From positions 2,294,001 through 2,358,000 of the forward strand of contig CBDCDB010000008.1 in assembly GCA_965215315.1 (NCBI GenBank): a DNA stretch of 64,000 bases, given 5' to 3'. Both the position numbers and the translations under genes were made by a program. This DNA comes from Truepera sp965215315 (lineage in GTDB: Bacteria > Deinococcota > Deinococci > Deinococcales > Trueperaceae). The first letter of the stretch is position 1; the number at the start of each line of letters is the position of its first letter. The notes under the pieces were generated by a model. The model searched no databases, was not told the DNA's origin, and saw nothing but the letters and a program-made list of their open reading frames with translations. Shown piece after piece: positions 62,136 through 64,000 of this stretch.

Positions 62136-62316
62136 TACGTAAAGAGGTGATCAGCGCCAGTCCGCGCTCGTATAGCTTTTCAAATATAGCCTGAGAGAGA
62201 TAGCCCTTGTCTCCAAAAAGCTTGCCGAAGAGATTTTCGGTCATTCCCTCAAGCGGTTTGCGGTCGTCGGTATTGCCTGGGGTGAGATGCACAGCAAGCA
62301 GTTCACCCACGTCGTT
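62136..62316 (-). pseudogene. IS982-family transposase, middle piece
   Basis: Reads NDVGELLAVHLTPGNTDDRKPLEGMTENLFGKLFGDKGYLSQAIFEKLYERGLALITSLR in frame with the preceding methyltransferase residues. The IS982 N-terminal half is missing, so the element entered with, or later suffered, a deletion. Confidence 0.8.
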
Positions 62317-62652
62317 GACGATACCCGGTAAAAAGTCACCTTCGCCGTACACCAGGCGGTACGCGTTCGTATCCGGGCCGATGACCCCGGCGCGGAGTGT
62401 GGCGGCGTCTCTGAGGCGCTGCTCGAGCCATTTTCCCTCCGGCAGCACGTTCCCGAAAAGCCGCACCGCAATCTGCCCGTCAGCGTCAAAGAGTCCGTAC
62501 GCTTCGGCGCTGCCCGCTATGACCCGCACCCAATCGCCGGTTTGGAGCGAATGTTTGGGTAAGTGGTTGCGGTAAACCCAGGGATGACCGGCTGTAAGGG
62601 CGGACTCAAGGGTGGGGTCCAAGGTCAGGGCTGCCTTAAAAGGTGCGGGCAC
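62317..62652 (-). pseudogene. RlmI-like class I SAM rRNA methyltransferase, N-terminal piece
   Basis: About 112 residues: LTLDPTLESALTAGHPWVYRNHLPKHSLQTGDWVRVIAGSAEAYGLFDADGQIAVRLFG, a PUA domain, then YRLVYGEGDFLPGIV, the start of the linker to the methyltransferase domain (usually YRLxxGExDxLPGLVVD). The SAM-binding domain is absent because IS982 sequence follows directly. Such enzymes methylate 23S rRNA cytosine. This copy cannot be active. Confidence 0.82.
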
Positions 62653-62704
62653 CCCCTAGCTTAACGAATTGTCGAGATGGTTTGGGCAAAGCCAAATAAA
62701 TGTT

Positions 62705-63708
62705 GGCTCTATGTAGATTTCAAGTGATCAGAAGAAGTTCAAGAAGCGAAGGTAGCAGAGCTTTGCCTCTAGCTCTAGCGTTGTGAACAAACTCGAAGAA
62801 GCTCAGGTATAGAGGCAGTTTTTCTTGCGATATACCTTGGTGTGGACGTAGCCACGACCTGAGTAAAGACCAGAAGCCTTCAATAGTGTTGACGTGAACT
62901 TCACAGAAGCCGTCGCCATCATCGTCACGGGCGTATTCTCCAGTTGAATGATTGACACGTTTATGTAGATAGCCCCAGCTTTCTAGCCGGTTGTAGATGT
63001 TGTATTCGTCGGTATAGAGCTGGCTGCCCCGCTTGACCAACTCGGTGATGATAGGCTCAAGCGTCCTTTGCTGAACATTCTCCAGCATTCTAATGATGAC
63101 CTTGCCACCGCGCTCGATCATGCCTGAGACGGGTGGCTTTTCACTCTCAAGCGTACCGCGCCCTCGCTTTTTCAAACGACGACATCTACCCCGTCGCCTT
63201 TTAGCTCTGAGAGCTTTGGGGTTGCCCTTATGCCCAGCCACAACATAAAGTTCATCAAACTCGACTTCACCAGCTAGCTCGACAGCCCTTTTTTTGCCTC
63301 GACACCTGCGCGAAGCTGTTCGGTCATCTTCTGTACGTCGTTCTGGTTTAGTCCTAGCTCAGCCGCAATCTGGCGGTTTGAGAGGTTTAAGCCCGTTAGG
63401 TACAGGCAAAGTATCCACACTTCTAGGGCTTGATGATGCCCTTCAAACACCGTATTTGTCAGATCATCAAAGTGCCCGCAACACTCGCCTTGACAAACGT
63501 AGCGCCGCCGCGCCTTTTGCGTATTGTGATAGCCAGTTCGCTTTACCTGAGAACTACCACAGTTAGGGCAACACACCTTACCCTCAGACCAACGTAGTTC
63601 TCTTAGCTTTTCGTAGCATTTCTCATCATCTAGCAAATCCTGCAAGTACAAACCCATACTTCACGCTAGCAGACCTTTAGCCACTTGCTTTCCATATTGA
63701 GCCTAAAA
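62705..63708 (-). mobile_element. IS1595-family insertion sequence
   Basis: Imperfect ends GGCTCTATGTAGATTTCAAG (from 62705) and, on the other strand, GGCTCAATATGGAAAGCAAG (from 63708), matching at 14 of 20. Between them is a single transposase read across one A7 site. I did not find a convincing 8-bp target duplication. Confidence 0.75.
62720..63657 (-). CDS. IS1595-family transposase, probable -1 frameshift product
   Basis: The first frame (63657 to 63274) has the N-terminal zinc-ribbon (KVCCPNCGSSQVKRTGY ... YVCQGECCGHF) and a helix-turn-helix (NRQIAAELGLNQNDVQKM). It ends soon after GCA AAA AAA GGG. A -1 slip on the A7 run (63289-63295, complement) reads AAKK-RAVELAGEVEFDELYVVAGHKGN and enters the second frame. 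That frame continues to 62720 with QLYTDEYNIYNRLESWGY (catalytic Asp), VNTIEGFWSLLRSWLRPHQGIS and FFEFVHNARARG, the DDE/N-type core. The site fits the A_AAA_AAA slippery pattern exactly, so the enzyme is probably functional. Confidence 0.85.
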
Positions 63709-63726
63709 GCTTTTATCGGTCCACGG

Positions 63727-64000
63727 CTAGGCTTCACCAAATTTTTGGGCAATCTCTTTGGCGGTCAGCCTCGCTTTGTGGTTGATGAGGGCGACGTTGG
63801 CCTTGCTTTCAGTGATAACTGCTAGCACGGCGCGTGGCCCGGCGGTGTAGAGGAGAATCTGACCGTCGGTGCCGGAAATACTCGTCTCGGTCAGGTCGCC
63901 CGCGCCCATAATGCTGATGATGCGTTTGTTGAGACTTACAGCCGTCGAGGTCATCGCGGCCATCCGGATCGCTTCGTCCTGCACCGAGGTCTGCACGAGC
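63727..64000 (-). CDS. Roadblock/LC7-domain protein, partial
   Basis: At least 90 residues from the right window edge to TAG at 63727. QTSVQDEAIRMAAMTSTAVSLNKRIISIMGAGDLTETSISGTDGQILLYTAGPRAVLAVITESKANVALINHKARLTAKEI is the later part of a Roadblock/LC7 domain, a small alpha/beta fold found in MglB-like GTPase regulators. The N-terminus is outside the window. It lies just upstream of the IS1595-type element. A partner Ras-like GTPase (MglA) gene, if present, would be beyond the edge. Confidence 0.8.
   Translation of the reverse strand, partial: LVQTSVQDEAIRMAAMTSTAVSLNKRIISIMGAGDLTETSISGTDGQILLYTAGPRAVLAVITESKANVALINHKARLTAKEIAQKFGEA

Overview
This 64 kb window is bacterial chromosome of roughly 57% G+C. 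I think it comes from the Deinococcota, probably a Trueperales-like lineage. That rests on the combination of a DUF5693 membrane protein coupled to CsaB, a Crp/Fnr regulator with its own strong promoter, a UvsE UV endonuclease and two-domain App1 phosphatases; no rRNA or other decisive marker is present. The hexamer CTCGAG is strikingly over-represented throughout.

Layout. 1-18.3 kb is mostly housekeeping: an EAL-domain tail, recO, plsY, wecB and a MraY/WecA-type transferase, upp, a PKD-domain lipoprotein, an M24 peptidase, a Crp/Fnr regulator, a 2-hydroxyacid dehydrogenase, a small GNAT-like protein, an FAD oxidoreductase, lipoamide dehydrogenase, a cyclase, an SDR, a beta-helix lipoprotein, a Gfo/Idh/MocA oxidoreductase and ispH. 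18.3-19.3 kb is a degraded IS630-type element. 19.4-32.2 kb holds two App1-type phosphatases, tRNA-Ile(GAT), an HtrA-like protease, an NrnA-like phosphoesterase, a PAS histidine kinase, pyrG, udk, and the DUF5693-csaB pair linked to cell-wall pyruvylation. 32.3-35.4 kb is an ExbB-ExbD operon whose third gene is a TonB-like N-terminus fused to DUF3048, the most unusual gene set here. 36-37.7 kb encodes a beta/gamma-crystallin plus BSP-peptidase lipoprotein, followed by a second IS630-type element. 39-51.3 kb holds ppc, a YmdB-type phosphodiesterase, an ArsC-like protein lacking its cysteine, a Thr/Gly-repeat lipoprotein, a CHASE3-GAF-GGDEF cyclase, an AsnC regulator, Eis-like and other GNATs, a nucleoside-hydrolase-like lipoprotein and a DinG/XPD helicase.

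51.3-58.1 kb contains several broken genes (lipase, CPBP protease, S33 hydrolase, M30-like peptidase) between intact uvsE and small secreted proteins. 58.6-63.7 kb is a mobile-element cluster. It has an IS110 transposase with a possible bridge-RNA leader, an IS5 element inserted exactly into an IS982 remnant that itself truncates an rRNA methyltransferase gene, and an IS1595-type element with a -1 frameshift site. A Roadblock/LC7 protein runs off the right edge.

At least seven copies of a 72-113 bp partly palindromic intergenic repeat (terminal AGGTATCATCT / AGATGATACCT) are scattered between genes, two of them directly abutting IS630 copies. Three insertion sequences have a run of exactly seven A residues at the point where their transposase changes frame.
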